Source: BOKV01 sp041987205 (lineage in GTDB: Bacteria; Pseudomonadota; Alphaproteobacteria; Rhizobiales; Rhizobiaceae). From it: a DNA stretch of 49,496 nt. Positions 8,474-17,110 of the stretch are shown here, one piece after another (the first letter of the stretch is position 1; each line of letters opens with the position of its first letter). The notes beneath the pieces were generated by a model. It saw only the letters and a program-made list of their open reading frames with translations. It was not told the origin of the DNA and ran no database searches. The stretch lies in contig JBHIWX010000022.1 of the NCBI GenBank assembly GCA_041987205.1, positions 1-49,496 on the forward strand, in the 5' to 3' direction. The position numbers and the translations under genes are program-made.

Positions 8474-9698
8474 TGATCAACCCTCCGTCAGATAGCATGT
8501 CACGCTCGTTCGCCGCAGACAGTCTGTCTGCAATCATCTCCGCAATCGGTATCGCGGATGTCGCGGCCGGCGACGGCGCATTGAGTACATGGAGCATTCG
8601 GTCCGTCGCGGCGAACACGAAATCGTGGATCAGCCTGCCGTCACGGGCGACGGCCTGCGCCCTGATCCCGGCCGGCCAGGGCTGCAAGTCCCCTGTTTCG
8701 AGCGACGGACAGTATTTCCGGCATTCTGCCAGATAGCGTTTCCTCGAAAGGGAGTTCGCGAACTCCCCCAGCGCATGACGCCAATATCTGCCGAGAAGCC
8801 GCCAAGCGCCGGGGTAGGCCGCCATGGCCAGAGCGTCCCTGAGGCTAAAGGAAAACCTGCCATAGCCCTCGCGCGCGAAACCGACCACCGCATTGGGACC
8901 GACGGTCATCGTGCCGCCGACCGTCGGGGTCAGATGAATACCGAGAAAAGGCAGGTCCGGGTCGGGCACGGGATAGATCATGTGCCGTACAATGTCCGAC
9001 TTCGCGCGCGGCAGCGCATAGTACTCGCCCCGAACCGGCACGATGCGGCATTCGGGTTCAATGCCCGCCATGCGCGCCACCCGGTCGGACTGCAGTCCGG
9101 CGCAGGCCACGACTTGCCGCGCGGATACGCTCGTCCCGTTGATTTGAAGCCGAACCGTTTCACCGGCTTCGGTGATCGAGCGAACCTCTGCACCGAGCTG
9201 GATCCTGCCGCCGGCGCGCGTGATGCGGGCGGCCATCGCGCGGCAGACCGCCCCGTAGTCGACGATACCGGCATCAGGAATACGCAGGGCGCCAAGGCCC
9301 GACACATTTGGCTCAAGCTCTTTCAGCGCGGCCGCGTCCAGTTCGGTGGCGTCGACGCCGTTTGCACGCGCACGCGCACCGAGCGCTGCGAGCCGCTTCA
9401 TTTCGACCGACGATGTCGCCACCAGCAGCTTGCCGCAGGTGACGTATTCAATGCCCTCTTCATCGCAGAAGGCCTTGGTCGCATCGCATCCGGCGCGGCA
9501 CAACAGCGCCTTCAGACTGCCGGGTTCGTAGTAAATGCCGGTATGGATGACACCGGAATTATGCCCGGTCTGATGCTTGCCGACTTCGCTTTCCTTGTCC
9601 ACGAGCAGCAAGGATGCGCCGGGTGAACGCCTGAGCAGTGTCATGGCCGTCGCCAGCCCGACGATGCCTCCACCGACAATGACGAAATCGAACTCCAT
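8466..9698 (-). CDS. lhgO: L-2-hydroxyglutarate oxidase-like FAD enzyme (LhgO family)
   Basis: 410 aa of the DAO/LhgO family. The N-terminal FAD motif is VIVGGGIVGLATA (residues 6-18), followed by the typical HQTGHNSGVIHTGIYY segment. The C-terminal part holds GIRAQAVARDG and the closing FAD contact LNAPSPAATSAIPIAEMI. Known members oxidise L-2-hydroxyglutarate to 2-oxoglutarate and pass electrons to the membrane quinone pool. In the well-studied lysine/glutarate route LhgO sits beside the glutarate hydroxylase CsiD; no csiD-like gene is visible here, so the substrate may be a different 2-hydroxy acid. The gene lies 3 bases behind the aldehyde dehydrogenase gene and overlaps the SDR gene. Confidence 0.85.
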   Translation of the reverse strand: MEFDFVIVGGGIVGLATAMTLLRRSPGASLLLVDKESEVGKHQTGHNSGVIHTGIYYEPGSLKALLCRAGCDATKAFCDEEGIEYVTCGKLLVATSSVEMKRLAALGARARANGVDATELDAAALKELEPNVSGLGALRIPDAGIVDYGAVCRAMAARITRAGGRIQLGAEVRSITEAGETVRLQINGTSVSARQVVACAGLQSDRVARMAGIEPECRIVPVRGEYYALPRAKSDIVRHMIYPVPDPDLPFLGIHLTPTVGGTMTVGPNAVVGFAREGYGRFSFSLRDALAMAAYPGAWRLLGRYWRHALGEFANSLSRKRYLAECRKYCPSLETGDLQPWPAGIRAQAVARDGRLIHDFVFAATDRMLHVLNAPSPAATSAIPIAEMIADRLSAANERDMLSDGGLISA

Positions 9699-9701
9699 GC
9701 G

Positions 9702-11147
9702 TCAGGCCGGGTTCAGATAGCTGGTCTTGGTGGTCGTGTAGAAATCCTTTGCGTGCCGGCCCTGTTCGCGGGGACCGAAGGAAGAGCCTTTGCGGCCGCC
9801 GAAGGGCACGTGATAGTCCACGCCGGCAGTCGGCAGATTGACCATCACCATGCCCGCCTCGGCGTATCTCCTGAAGGCGCTGGCATGTTTCAAGCTCGTC
9901 GTACAGATGCCCGCCGAAAGGCCGAACTCGGTATCGTTGGCCACGACCAGCGCCTCGTCGAAATCACGCACCCTGATGACTGCGGCAACCGGCCCGAAGA
10001 TCTCCTCGCGGGCAATGCGCATGGCATTGTCCACCTCGGTGAACAGTGCCGGCTCCAGATAGAATCCCTCGGTTTCGCGGTTGAGCCGATTGCCGCCGGC
10101 AACGAGTTTTGCGCCTTCGGAACGACCGGCCTCGATGTAGTCGAGATCGCTCTTCAACTGGCGCCCGTCGACTGCCGGGCCGATATCGGTCTTTTCATCC
10201 AGCGCATTGCCGACCACAAGAGCGCGCATCCGTTCCTGAAGTGCCGCGACGAAGCGGTCGTGGATGCCGTCAGTAACGATCAGGCGCGACGATGCCGTGC
10301 ATCGCTGGCCGGTGGAAAAGAAGGCGCCATTGGTCGCGACGTCTACGGCGAGGTCGAGATCGGCATCGTCGAGCACCACGAGCGGGTTCTTGCCGCCCAT
10401 CTCGAACTGCACACGCTTGAACGGTGGCCTTGCCGCCGCCAACGCGATCGATGCGCTTGTTTCCGCCGAGCCGGTGAAGCTGATGGCGTCAATGCCGGGA
10501 TGTTCGGCAATTGCCTGCCCGACATCCGAGCCGCGCCCCATCACGAGGTTGAACACGCCTGCCGGCACGCCGGCACGATGGAGCACGTCCGCCAGGGCCC
10601 AGGCGCAACCCGGCACAAGATTTGCGGGCTTCAAGACAACGCAGTTGCCGTAGGCAAGCGCCGGCGCGATCTTCCAGGCGGGAATGGCGATCGGAAAGTT
10701 CCACGGGGTGATCAGCCCGACCACGCCGACCGGCTCGCGCGTCACGTTGACCTCGACACCGGGCCGAAGGCTGTCGATCTGCTCTCCCGTCACCCGCAAT
10801 GCCTCGCCGGCGAAGAAGCCGAATATCTGGGCGGCGCGAACGGTCTCGCCGATACCCTCGGCGAGGGTCTTGCCCTCTTCGCGAGACAGGAGCCGACCTA
10901 TCTCGTCCTTGCGGGCAAAGAGTTCGTCGCTCGCCGTCCGCAAGATGTCGTGGCGCAGTTGCGGGCTCGCCTGCGACCAGGCCGGCAGGGCCGCGCGCGC
11001 CGCCGCGACGGCCTGATCGGCGTCACTCACCGTCGCCAGAGCGTAGTCGCCAATTACGTCCGATATGTCGGACGGATTGATGTTGGCGGTGGCGTCGGCG
11101 CCATTGATCCATTCGCCACCGATCAGATTTCTGAACATCTCAGTCAA
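9702..11147 (-). CDS. NAD(P)-dependent aldehyde dehydrogenase, semialdehyde type (2,5-dioxovalerate/succinate semialdehyde-like)
   Basis: 481 aa, full-length ALDH superfamily. The active-site residues are all present: Asn150 in TPWNFP, Glu249 in FEMGGKNP and the catalytic Cys283 in GQRCTASS. General similarity is to 2-oxoglutarate-semialdehyde and succinate-semialdehyde dehydrogenases, but substrate assignment from sequence alone is weak. The frame opens with TTG at 11147 behind GAGGA; an ATG three codons later (11138) is less well placed. It lies 33 bases after the aminotransferase gene, which fits oxidation of the aldehyde made by that enzyme. Confidence 0.88.
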   Translation of the reverse strand: MTEMFRNLIGGEWINGADATANINPSDISDVIGDYALATVSDADQAVAAARAALPAWSQASPQLRHDILRTASDELFARKDEIGRLLSREEGKTLAEGIGETVRAAQIFGFFAGEALRVTGEQIDSLRPGVEVNVTREPVGVVGLITPWNFPIAIPAWKIAPALAYGNCVVLKPANLVPGCAWALADVLHRAGVPAGVFNLVMGRGSDVGQAIAEHPGIDAISFTGSAETSASIALAAARPPFKRVQFEMGGKNPLVVLDDADLDLAVDVATNGAFFSTGQRCTASSRLIVTDGIHDRFVAALQERMRALVVGNALDEKTDIGPAVDGRQLKSDLDYIEAGRSEGAKLVAGGNRLNRETEGFYLEPALFTEVDNAMRIAREEIFGPVAAVIRVRDFDEALVVANDTEFGLSAGICTTSLKHASAFRRYAEAGMVMVNLPTAGVDYHVPFGGRKGSSFGPREQGRHAKDFYTTTKTSYLNPA

Positions 11148-11180
11148 ACCATATTCCTCAGGCTTTGTGCCGATCCGATT

Positions 11181-12560
11181 TCAGGAGGCCGCCGGCAGAC
11201 ACCGGTCCGCCATGACCGCATCGAGCGCCGCACCGAAGCGGTCGAACATCAGGTCGATTTCCTCATCGGTGATCACCATCGGCGGGCAGAACGAAATGGC
11301 GTCGTTGATCATCGAGCGCAGCACGACGCCCTGGTTCAGCGCCTCTACCACCACTGCGGGACCGACGCCAAGCGCGGGCTCGAACGGTGTGCGCGTCGCC
11401 TTGTCGGCGCTGAGTTCGATCGCTCCAACAAGTCCAACGCCCCGGGTTTCCCCGACCAGCGGATGGTCGGCAAACCCGTGCAACCGCTCGAGAAAGCGTT
11501 TCGAAGCCCTGGAGACGACCTCGACCAGATTCATCTCCTCGTAGATGTCGAGCGCGGCAAGTGCGGCCGCTGCCGCAACGGGGTGCCCGGTATAGGTATA
11601 ACCGTGGCCGAAGATGCCGACTTCCTTCGATCCCTGTACCAGCCCATCATAGATCTTCTGGGAGACCATCGTCGCCGATATCGGCAGATAGGACGCCGAG
11701 AGCGCCTTGGCGCAGGTCAAAATGTCCGGCCGCATGCCGAAGGTCTGCGATCCCCACATCGAACCGGTCCGCCCGAAACCGCAGATTACCTCGTCGGCGA
11801 TCAGCAGCACGTCATACCTGTCGAGCACCTCCTGGATGGCGTCGAAATAGCCCTTTGGCGGCACGATCACGCCACCCGCGCCCATGACGGGCTCGGCGAT
11901 GAAGGCAGCAACCGTTTCCGGTCCTTCGCGCTGGATCAGCTCCTCGAGTTCGCCGGCCAGTCGCGTGGAGAAGGCTTCCTCGGATTCACCGGGCTCCGCA
12001 AACCGGTAATAATGCGGGCACGCGGTATGAAGAATGTTGGCGATCGGCAGATCGAAGAGACGATGATTGGCCGGCAGCCCCGTCAGGCTGGCAGACGCGA
12101 TGCTGACCCCGTGATAGCCCTGACGCCGCGCGATGATTTTCTTCTTTTCGGGGCGGCCAATGGCATTGTTGTAGTACCAGACCAGCTTCACCGCCGTGTC
12201 GTTGGCGTCCGACCCGGAATTGCCGAAGATGACACGCCCCATGGGCGCGGGCGCCATCTGCCTCAGCCTGTCGGCGAGTTCGATCGCCGGGCCGTGCCCC
12301 TTGCCGTTGAACATGTGGTAGAATGGCAATTGCTCAAGCTGGCGGGTGATCGCCTTGGTGATCCTGGACTCCGAGAAACCCAGCGAGACGCTCCAAAGGC
12401 CGGCCATGCCCTCGATATAGTCCTTGCCGTTCTCGTCAAAGACAGTCGAGCCGGAGCCCGAGGTGATGACCAGCGGCCCGGTTTGTTCGTGCCGGGACAA
12501 TTCGGTGTAGGGATGAAGGACCGACTGGAGGTCCATCGACTTCAGACTGTTGGAAACCAT
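11181..12560 (-). CDS. Class III (omega) PLP aminotransferase
   Basis: 459 aa from the ATG at 12560, which has a strong GGAGGAAAC ribosome site; the open frame extends 30 codons further without one. It has the fold-type I signature: FGNSGSDANDTAVK for phosphate binding, LLIADEVICGFGRTG with the cofactor aspartate (Asp256), and the PLP lysine in TCAKALS (Lys285). Members move an amino group from an omega-amino acid, diamine or similar amine to pyruvate or 2-oxoglutarate, giving an aldehyde. It leads the run that continues with the aldehyde dehydrogenase, the FAD oxidase and the SDR, and an AsnC regulator is divergent. An amine substrate for the whole run is an inference from this order. Confidence 0.9.
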   Translation of the reverse strand: MVSNSLKSMDLQSVLHPYTELSRHEQTGPLVITSGSGSTVFDENGKDYIEGMAGLWSVSLGFSESRITKAITRQLEQLPFYHMFNGKGHGPAIELADRLRQMAPAPMGRVIFGNSGSDANDTAVKLVWYYNNAIGRPEKKKIIARRQGYHGVSIASASLTGLPANHRLFDLPIANILHTACPHYYRFAEPGESEEAFSTRLAGELEELIQREGPETVAAFIAEPVMGAGGVIVPPKGYFDAIQEVLDRYDVLLIADEVICGFGRTGSMWGSQTFGMRPDILTCAKALSASYLPISATMVSQKIYDGLVQGSKEVGIFGHGYTYTGHPVAAAAALAALDIYEEMNLVEVVSRASKRFLERLHGFADHPLVGETRGVGLVGAIELSADKATRTPFEPALGVGPAVVVEALNQGVVLRSMINDAISFCPPMVITDEEIDLMFDRFGAALDAVMADRCLPAAS

Positions 12561-12858
12561 GTTTCCTCCCGCTCGCAGCATTTGCCCGGACAGTTGCATG
12601 CGCACCGGGGTGGTTTTGACCGAAGAAACGGCACAACGCGGTGGGCTCAACCGTAAAACGTCGTCCGCACAGACAATTTCTCTTCACCGCCTGTGACCCG
12701 TCATGGGATGCGCAACACCCTGAAGTTTTCTTGTGAGACCGGCATTGTGGATGGCGAGAAATAGCCCGGCGAATGGCGCGCGCAGATTGACACGGGGAGT
12801 GGAAATCGCCACGGTTTCAGATGTTTCAACTGCCATCGTGGAAAAGATAACCGGAAAC
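12561..12858. promoter_or_regulatory. Divergent control region between aminotransferase and AsnC/Lrp regulator genes
   Basis: About 300 bases between two divergently read genes. The start of the minus-strand leader holds the strong aminotransferase ribosome site. AsnC/Lrp proteins usually bind such divergent regions and control both sides. I could not pick a convincing operator by eye. Confidence 0.5.
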
Positions 12859-13371
12859 ATGCGAAAACAGGACAAAACGGACGGTGCGACCCCACCACTC
12901 GACTCCCGCGACTACAAGATTTTGCGTGAGCTCCAACGCAACGGCAGGATCAAGGTGGTCGATCTGGCGGAGCGGATTTCACTGTCGCCTTCGCCCTGCT
13001 TCTCACGCCTGAAACGGCTCGAGGACGAGGGATATGTGAAGGGATATTCGGCCGTTCTCAACTTCGAGAAGCTGGCAAAGCCCGTCGTCACCTATGTCAG
13101 GATCACACTCAGTCGCCATAACGCGCGGCAATTCAGCGAGTTCGAGCAGATCGTCCGCGAAATACCCGAAATCGTTTCATGCCATCTGGTGAGCGCCGAA
13201 TTCGACTACATGCTGAAGATGGTTTCCCGCGACATCGATCACTTTCACGCGGTCACCGAACTGCTGTTCTCGAGGGCGGAGTTCATCTCGCAGCACTTCA
13301 CCTTCATCACGATCAAGGAAGTGAAGGACAGCAGCATCATTCCCATCGACTTCCTGCTCGACAGCGCCTGA
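12859..13371 (+). CDS. AsnC/Lrp family transcriptional regulator
   Basis: 170 aa from the ATG at 12859. The frame is open 42 codons further upstream, but that extra part is unlike the family. Residues about 15-75 form the winged helix (LDSRDYKILRELQRNG, then the recognition helix LSPSPCFSRLKRLEDEG). The rest is the RAM ligand-binding domain with VSCHLVSAEFDYMLKMV. These regulators sense amino acids or related metabolites. It is divergent from the aminotransferase run, so it most likely controls that run in response to an amino compound; this is inferred from position. Confidence 0.9.
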   Translation: MRKQDKTDGATPPLDSRDYKILRELQRNGRIKVVDLAERISLSPSPCFSRLKRLEDEGYVKGYSAVLNFEKLAKPVVTYVRITLSRHNARQFSEFEQIVREIPEIVSCHLVSAEFDYMLKMVSRDIDHFHAVTELLFSRAEFISQHFTFITIKEVKDSSIIPIDFLLDSA

Positions 13372-13407
13372 GCCCTCAGCCTGCGATATCCAGACCGGGC
13401 GCTGACC

Positions 13408-14316
13408 TCAGTCGTCCAGGCTGTCGAATCTCCAGGTATCGCCGCTGCTCGTGATCAGGCCGGCCGTCGAGCCAGCAAAATGCGTCCCGAACACGATGAC
13501 CGGAACGTTCGCATGGCGTTGCAGGAATTGCCTGCGTGTCGCCCGGGCCTGCTCGATGTCGAAATCGAAGGTGCTGCTTGCGTCCGGCAAGGCGCACTGG
13601 ATTGGGTGGTGCATCATGTCGCCGGTGATCACGGCCTTTTCGCCATTGGATTCGATGATCACGCTGACATGGCCCGGTGTGTGCCCCGGGGTGGGCTCAA
13701 GCCGGATTTCATTGGTCAGCCTCTGATAGGAGTCGACGAGGACATCGAGCCCGGCATCGACGATCGGCTGCACCGAATCCTTATAAACCGCTCGCGCTTC
13801 GAGCACGTTCTTCGAGACTTGCTCGCTGACATCGCCATCGATGTCCGCACCCAGTTCCTGGGTCCAGTGCGACCACTCGCGTCGGCCGAAAAGATAGCGC
13901 GCATTCCTGAATGTCGGTACCCATTGCGTGCCGGAAAGCCTCGTGTTCCAGCCGACATGATCGACATGCATGTGCGTGCACAGCACCATGCTGATCGATT
14001 CCGGCGGATAGCCGGCGTCCGTCAACGCATCGAGGAACGGCAGTTGAAGATCGTTCCAGGCTGCGTTTCGGCGCGGCTTGTCGTTTCCAACGCAGGTATC
14101 CACGATAATCCGGGTGCTGCCATTGTCGAGAATGAAAGCCTGGGTGTGACTGATGAGGCGGCCATCTTCTTTCGCGTGGTCCGGGCAAAGCCAGGACTGA
14201 CCCAGCACTGCCTCGGGACTGAGGTCGCGAAAGACGAAATCCGGCCAGCGCACATTGACCAGTTCGACAACCCGCGTGACCTTGACGTTGCCGATCTGCC
14301 AGCTTCGAGTCAGCAT
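13408..14316 (-). CDS. Metallo-beta-lactamase-fold hydrolase (AHL-lactonase-like)
   Basis: 302 aa. The zinc-site motif THMHVDH is at residues 114-120, with further ligands in PTPGHTPGHVSV, TGDMMHHP and a final FGTHFAG. It resembles the group of MBL-fold proteins that includes lactonases, but substrate range in this fold is wide. It is convergent with the AsnC gene (36-base gap) and lies 134 bases behind the nitrilase gene on the same strand. A tandem 13-base duplication sits immediately upstream of its ribosome site. Confidence 0.85.
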   Translation of the reverse strand: MLTRSWQIGNVKVTRVVELVNVRWPDFVFRDLSPEAVLGQSWLCPDHAKEDGRLISHTQAFILDNGSTRIIVDTCVGNDKPRRNAAWNDLQLPFLDALTDAGYPPESISMVLCTHMHVDHVGWNTRLSGTQWVPTFRNARYLFGRREWSHWTQELGADIDGDVSEQVSKNVLEARAVYKDSVQPIVDAGLDVLVDSYQRLTNEIRLEPTPGHTPGHVSVIIESNGEKAVITGDMMHHPIQCALPDASSTFDFDIEQARATRRQFLQRHANVPVIVFGTHFAGSTAGLITSSGDTWRFDSLDD

Positions 14317-14324
14317 ATCATTCC

Positions 14325-14350
14325 CAGATTTCGGGCCCAGATTTCGGGCC
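14325..14350. repeat. 13-bp perfect tandem duplication upstream of the MBL-fold gene
   Basis: CAGATTTCGGGCC occurs twice head to tail, 9 bases before the start codon of the MBL-fold gene, and a partial third copy (CAGA) follows. It changes the spacing of the leader and may be a replication-slippage product. Confidence 0.75.
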
Positions 14351-14450
14351 CAGACATTCGGACAGGTTCATCCCTGCCGTACGCGAGGCCAGTCGAGCCT
14401 TGCCGGACGGATGGCGGGGTCGTTGCGAGCGCCGCCGGTGATTGCCTTCG

Positions 14451-15536
14451 TTATTCCGCTGCTTCGGCGTCACGGTCAGAAACCGTGTCCCGGGTATCGG
14501 CCGCCTCTTCTTCCGTGCCGGTCGAAGCAGCAGCCTGGCGAAACGCGCCTGGAGCCCGCATCGCATTAGACGCATCGCCGAAGGATTCGACAGAAGAGGT
14601 ATTCTCCCTGTTGAAACGCAGCGACAGGACATCCGGACGGGCATAGTGACCGACCGGATCGGCAGCGGCTTTCGACATCGGAATCAGCGACAGGTCGATA
14701 TCGGCATACAGGATGCCTTCCTGATCGTGCGGCAGCGGCTCGACCAGCAGGCTGCCGTCCGGCGCGAAGAAGCGCGCCCAGCCGCCGCCCGTATAGGCGA
14801 ACAGTGCCCGCTGCTCATCGGTCTCGCAGAACGTGTCGATGCATGCCTGGTCGATCATGTTGCTCGAATTGACGACGAAGACCTGTCCCTCGATCGCATA
14901 CATGCGCATCGCGGTCTGCTGCACTTCGGGGCTGAAGCTGTAGAAATGAGGCAGGTAGAGCGAATGGCCCGGCCATGAGCCGATATGAATCTGCTCGTAC
15001 TGGCTGAACATCGCGTATTTGGAAAGCGGCTGAAAATGCTCCCAGCAGCACAGCGCACCGACCCGGCCCATGGGCAGATCGAAAACCGCAAGGTCAGAGC
15101 CATTGCCCTCGCCGTAGACCGAACGCTCGACATGGGTCGGCTTCAGCTTGCGGCGGTTGCCGATCAGGTTGCCGTCCGGTCCGATCAGGACCTGGCTCAT
15201 GTAGAGACTGCCGCCAGCACGCTCGCTGTAGCCCATGACGACGGTGATCTGGTTCTTTCTTGCCGCGTCTCGCAGGCGCTGCATGCGCGGACCATCGAGC
15301 GTCAGTGAATTCTCGTGATATTTCGCGAAGAATTTCGAGCCCCAGATCGGCGAGCCAAGCCAGATCCACCACGGATATCCCGGTATCTGTGTTTCGGGAA
15401 AGGCAATGAGTTCGGCACCTTTTCTCGCCGCTTCCTCGATGAACCCGATGGACTTGTCGATCGTCGCGTCGGCATCAAGCCATACGGGCGCCGCCTGAAC
15501 GGCGGCCATCTTCGACTTCGCGGTGTAATCTACCAT
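14451..15536 (-). CDS. Nitrilase
   Basis: 361 aa of the nitrilase branch of the carbon-nitrogen hydrolase superfamily. The Glu-Lys-Cys triad is visible: Glu48 in AFPETQIPGYP, Lys130 in NRRKLKPTHVER and Cys164 in ALCCWEHFQP. The CWE context is that of true nitrilases, which turn a nitrile directly into an acid and ammonia. The last 35 or so residues are low-complexity and acidic and are probably disordered. ATG 15536 is preceded by GGGAG. With the aldoxime dehydratase at 1499-2569 it would complete an aldoxime, nitrile, acid sequence, although the two genes are 12 kb apart and not in one operon. Confidence 0.9.
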   Translation of the reverse strand: MVDYTAKSKMAAVQAAPVWLDADATIDKSIGFIEEAARKGAELIAFPETQIPGYPWWIWLGSPIWGSKFFAKYHENSLTLDGPRMQRLRDAARKNQITVVMGYSERAGGSLYMSQVLIGPDGNLIGNRRKLKPTHVERSVYGEGNGSDLAVFDLPMGRVGALCCWEHFQPLSKYAMFSQYEQIHIGSWPGHSLYLPHFYSFSPEVQQTAMRMYAIEGQVFVVNSSNMIDQACIDTFCETDEQRALFAYTGGGWARFFAPDGSLLVEPLPHDQEGILYADIDLSLIPMSKAAADPVGHYARPDVLSLRFNRENTSSVESFGDASNAMRAPGAFRQAAASTGTEEEAADTRDTVSDRDAEAAE

Positions 15537-16192
15537 TCACATGCTCCCGACATTTCAAGCCACGACCCCTGAAGGTCCGCAGCCCGTCATTCACCGATTT
15601 CCATCATGATATGGCGCTTTGGCCGGCAATAGCTTCCGAAAACGGGGCTGCCTCTGGCAAAAAAAACTGAAGGCCGTCTGCATTTGAGCGACAAACCCGC
15701 ATATGCCCGTGAGGTTTCTCCCTTGATATTCCCGATCATGCGCCGGGCTTTTCCGCAACGTTGAAAAGGCGCAGCGAAACGATTTCCTCCCTCCGTCGAC
15801 GATCCGGCCGCTTCGCGCTGATCGCCATGGAGGGTGAAACCTCGCTGACCAAGGACGCCGACGATGTCTGGCTGGATATGGCCTCGGCCACCGCGCCAGG
15901 CACCGGACCGGTTTCGGACGTCGGGATGGTCCTTGTGCGGCCGGATGGTTACATCGCCTGGGCGGGCCCAGCGGACGATACTGAGGTCGCGATTCCGCCG
16001 TTCGGCAGTAGTTCGGCCTGCCGGAAATCGCGGCCATAACCATTACGGCGCGTAACTGAAGGACGATAGCTGCTGACGCGGCGATGACGAGGTCAAGCAG
16101 ATCCCGTGACACCGGACACGTGGGATGCGCTGGCTTAGTCGCCCGTCCATGTGCAGGATGCATGAATCGACACCCATCTCCGGCGGATTTCC
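15537..16192. other. Spacer with gene remnant upstream of the BKACE gene
   Basis: About 650 bases between the nitrilase start and the BKACE start. The first 200 bases are the nitrilase leader with a poly-A stretch near 15660. The middle holds the monooxygenase remnant listed separately. I see no intact gene. Confidence 0.6.
15761..16039 (+). pseudogene. 3' remnant of a flavin-dependent aromatic monooxygenase
   Basis: A 92-codon frame whose middle reads like the C-terminal thioredoxin-like domain of the PHBH/MhpA/phenol hydroxylase family: GRFALIAMEGE, then VLVRPDGYIAWAGPADD, the typical closing VLxRPDGxxAW motif. Nothing of the FAD-binding N-terminal 400 or more residues is seen upstream, so the gene is decayed. 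It may once have been the hydroxylase partner of the catabolic genes to the right. The first codons and the last 15 or so residues are probably not original coding sequence. Confidence 0.6.
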
Positions 16193-17023
16193 ATGATGCA
16201 ACCCACAGCCATTACCGTCGCCCCGAATGGCGGGCGCCGCACCAGAAAGGATCATCCCGGCCTGCCGATGACGGCTCGGGAACTGGCCGTCACGGCCGCC
16301 GGTTGCGTCGAGGCCGGCGCGTCAATGATCCATGTCCATGTGCGCGACGCATCGGGTCGGCATGTCCTCGACGTCGATCTGTACAGGCAGGCCATCGATG
16401 CCATCCGCGATACGGTGGGCGATCGCCTCGTGATCCAGGTCACGACCGAGGCGCTCGGGTCGTATAGCCCGGCACAGCAAATCGATCTGGTCCGACAGCT
16501 GCGACCGGAAGCCGCCTCGCTCGCACTGGGGGAACTTGCACCCGATGCTGCACACGAGGCGGCCTTTGCCGAGTTACTTTCCTGGATGCGCGACAACGAC
16601 GTGATGCCCCAGATCATTCTGTATTCCGCCGAGGAGATGGTCCGCCTGCGAGGCCTCATGAAGCGCGGGGTTCTTCCGGTCGACGACATTCCGATGCTTT
16701 TCGTGCTCGGACGTTACAGCCGGGACCAGACCTCGCGCCCGGAAGACCTTCTGCCATTCCTCGCCGGGGGGACGCCCGAATTTTCCCATTGGAGCGTCTG
16801 CGCCTTCGGACCCAATGAAACCGCATGCGTGACCGCCGGTGCCCTGATGGGCGGTCATGCACGGGTCGGATTCGAAAACAATTTCCACCTTCCGGACGGA
16901 AGGATGGCCGACAGCAATGCCGAACTCGTCGCCAGCGTCGCACGCGCGCTCGGCGAACTGGGAGGCAGGCCGACCAGCGCCGACGAGCTCCGGAGCGCGC
17001 TGGCCCGGTGCTTTGCGGGATAA
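16193..17023 (+). CDS. BKACE family enzyme (beta-keto acid cleavage, DUF849)
   Basis: 276 aa. BKACE enzymes condense a beta-keto acid with acetyl-CoA and split it into acetoacetate and a new CoA ester; the founder is 3-keto-5-aminohexanoate cleavage enzyme. The zinc-binding HVHVRD motif is present (His47 and His49), with the family's PNGGRRTRKDHP opening, VTTEALG in the middle and a GFENNFHLPDGRMADSNAELV closing block. The start ATG is doubled; the first is used. The gene lies 87 bases before the esterase gene on the same strand. The side chain it handles cannot be deduced, and known members range from lysine intermediates to dehydrocarnitine. Confidence 0.88.
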   Translation: MMQPTAITVAPNGGRRTRKDHPGLPMTARELAVTAAGCVEAGASMIHVHVRDASGRHVLDVDLYRQAIDAIRDTVGDRLVIQVTTEALGSYSPAQQIDLVRQLRPEAASLALGELAPDAAHEAAFAELLSWMRDNDVMPQIILYSAEEMVRLRGLMKRGVLPVDDIPMLFVLGRYSRDQTSRPEDLLPFLAGGTPEFSHWSVCAFGPNETACVTAGALMGGHARVGFENNFHLPDGRMADSNAELVASVARALGELGGRPTSADELRSALARCFAG

Positions 17024-17057
17024 CGTCCAGATTCGTCTTCAAATGCGGTTGCCTATG

Positions 17058-17072
17058 TCCTGAATTTCAGGA
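17058..17072. promoter_or_regulatory. Perfect palindrome (TCCT-N7-AGGA) upstream of the esterase gene
   Basis: TCCTGAA T TTCAGGA is a perfect 7-base inverted repeat around one base, 39 bases before the esterase start codon. It matches 12 of 15 positions with the centre of the inverted repeat at 24344-24364 in the TRAP/hydroxylase divergon, including identical TCCT and TTTCAGGA blocks. It is probably a shared operator, perhaps of one of the two IclR proteins. Confidence 0.55.
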
Positions 17073-17110
17073 TAGATGATCCGACTATCAGGATTATTGA
17101 GGAGGATTGC

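Noticed and set aside
9753..12656. 967-codon plus-strand open frame
   Set aside because: It is antisense to the aminotransferase and aldehyde dehydrogenase genes, has no family motif and is rich in His/Arg/Asp as expected of a shadow frame in GC-rich coding DNA.
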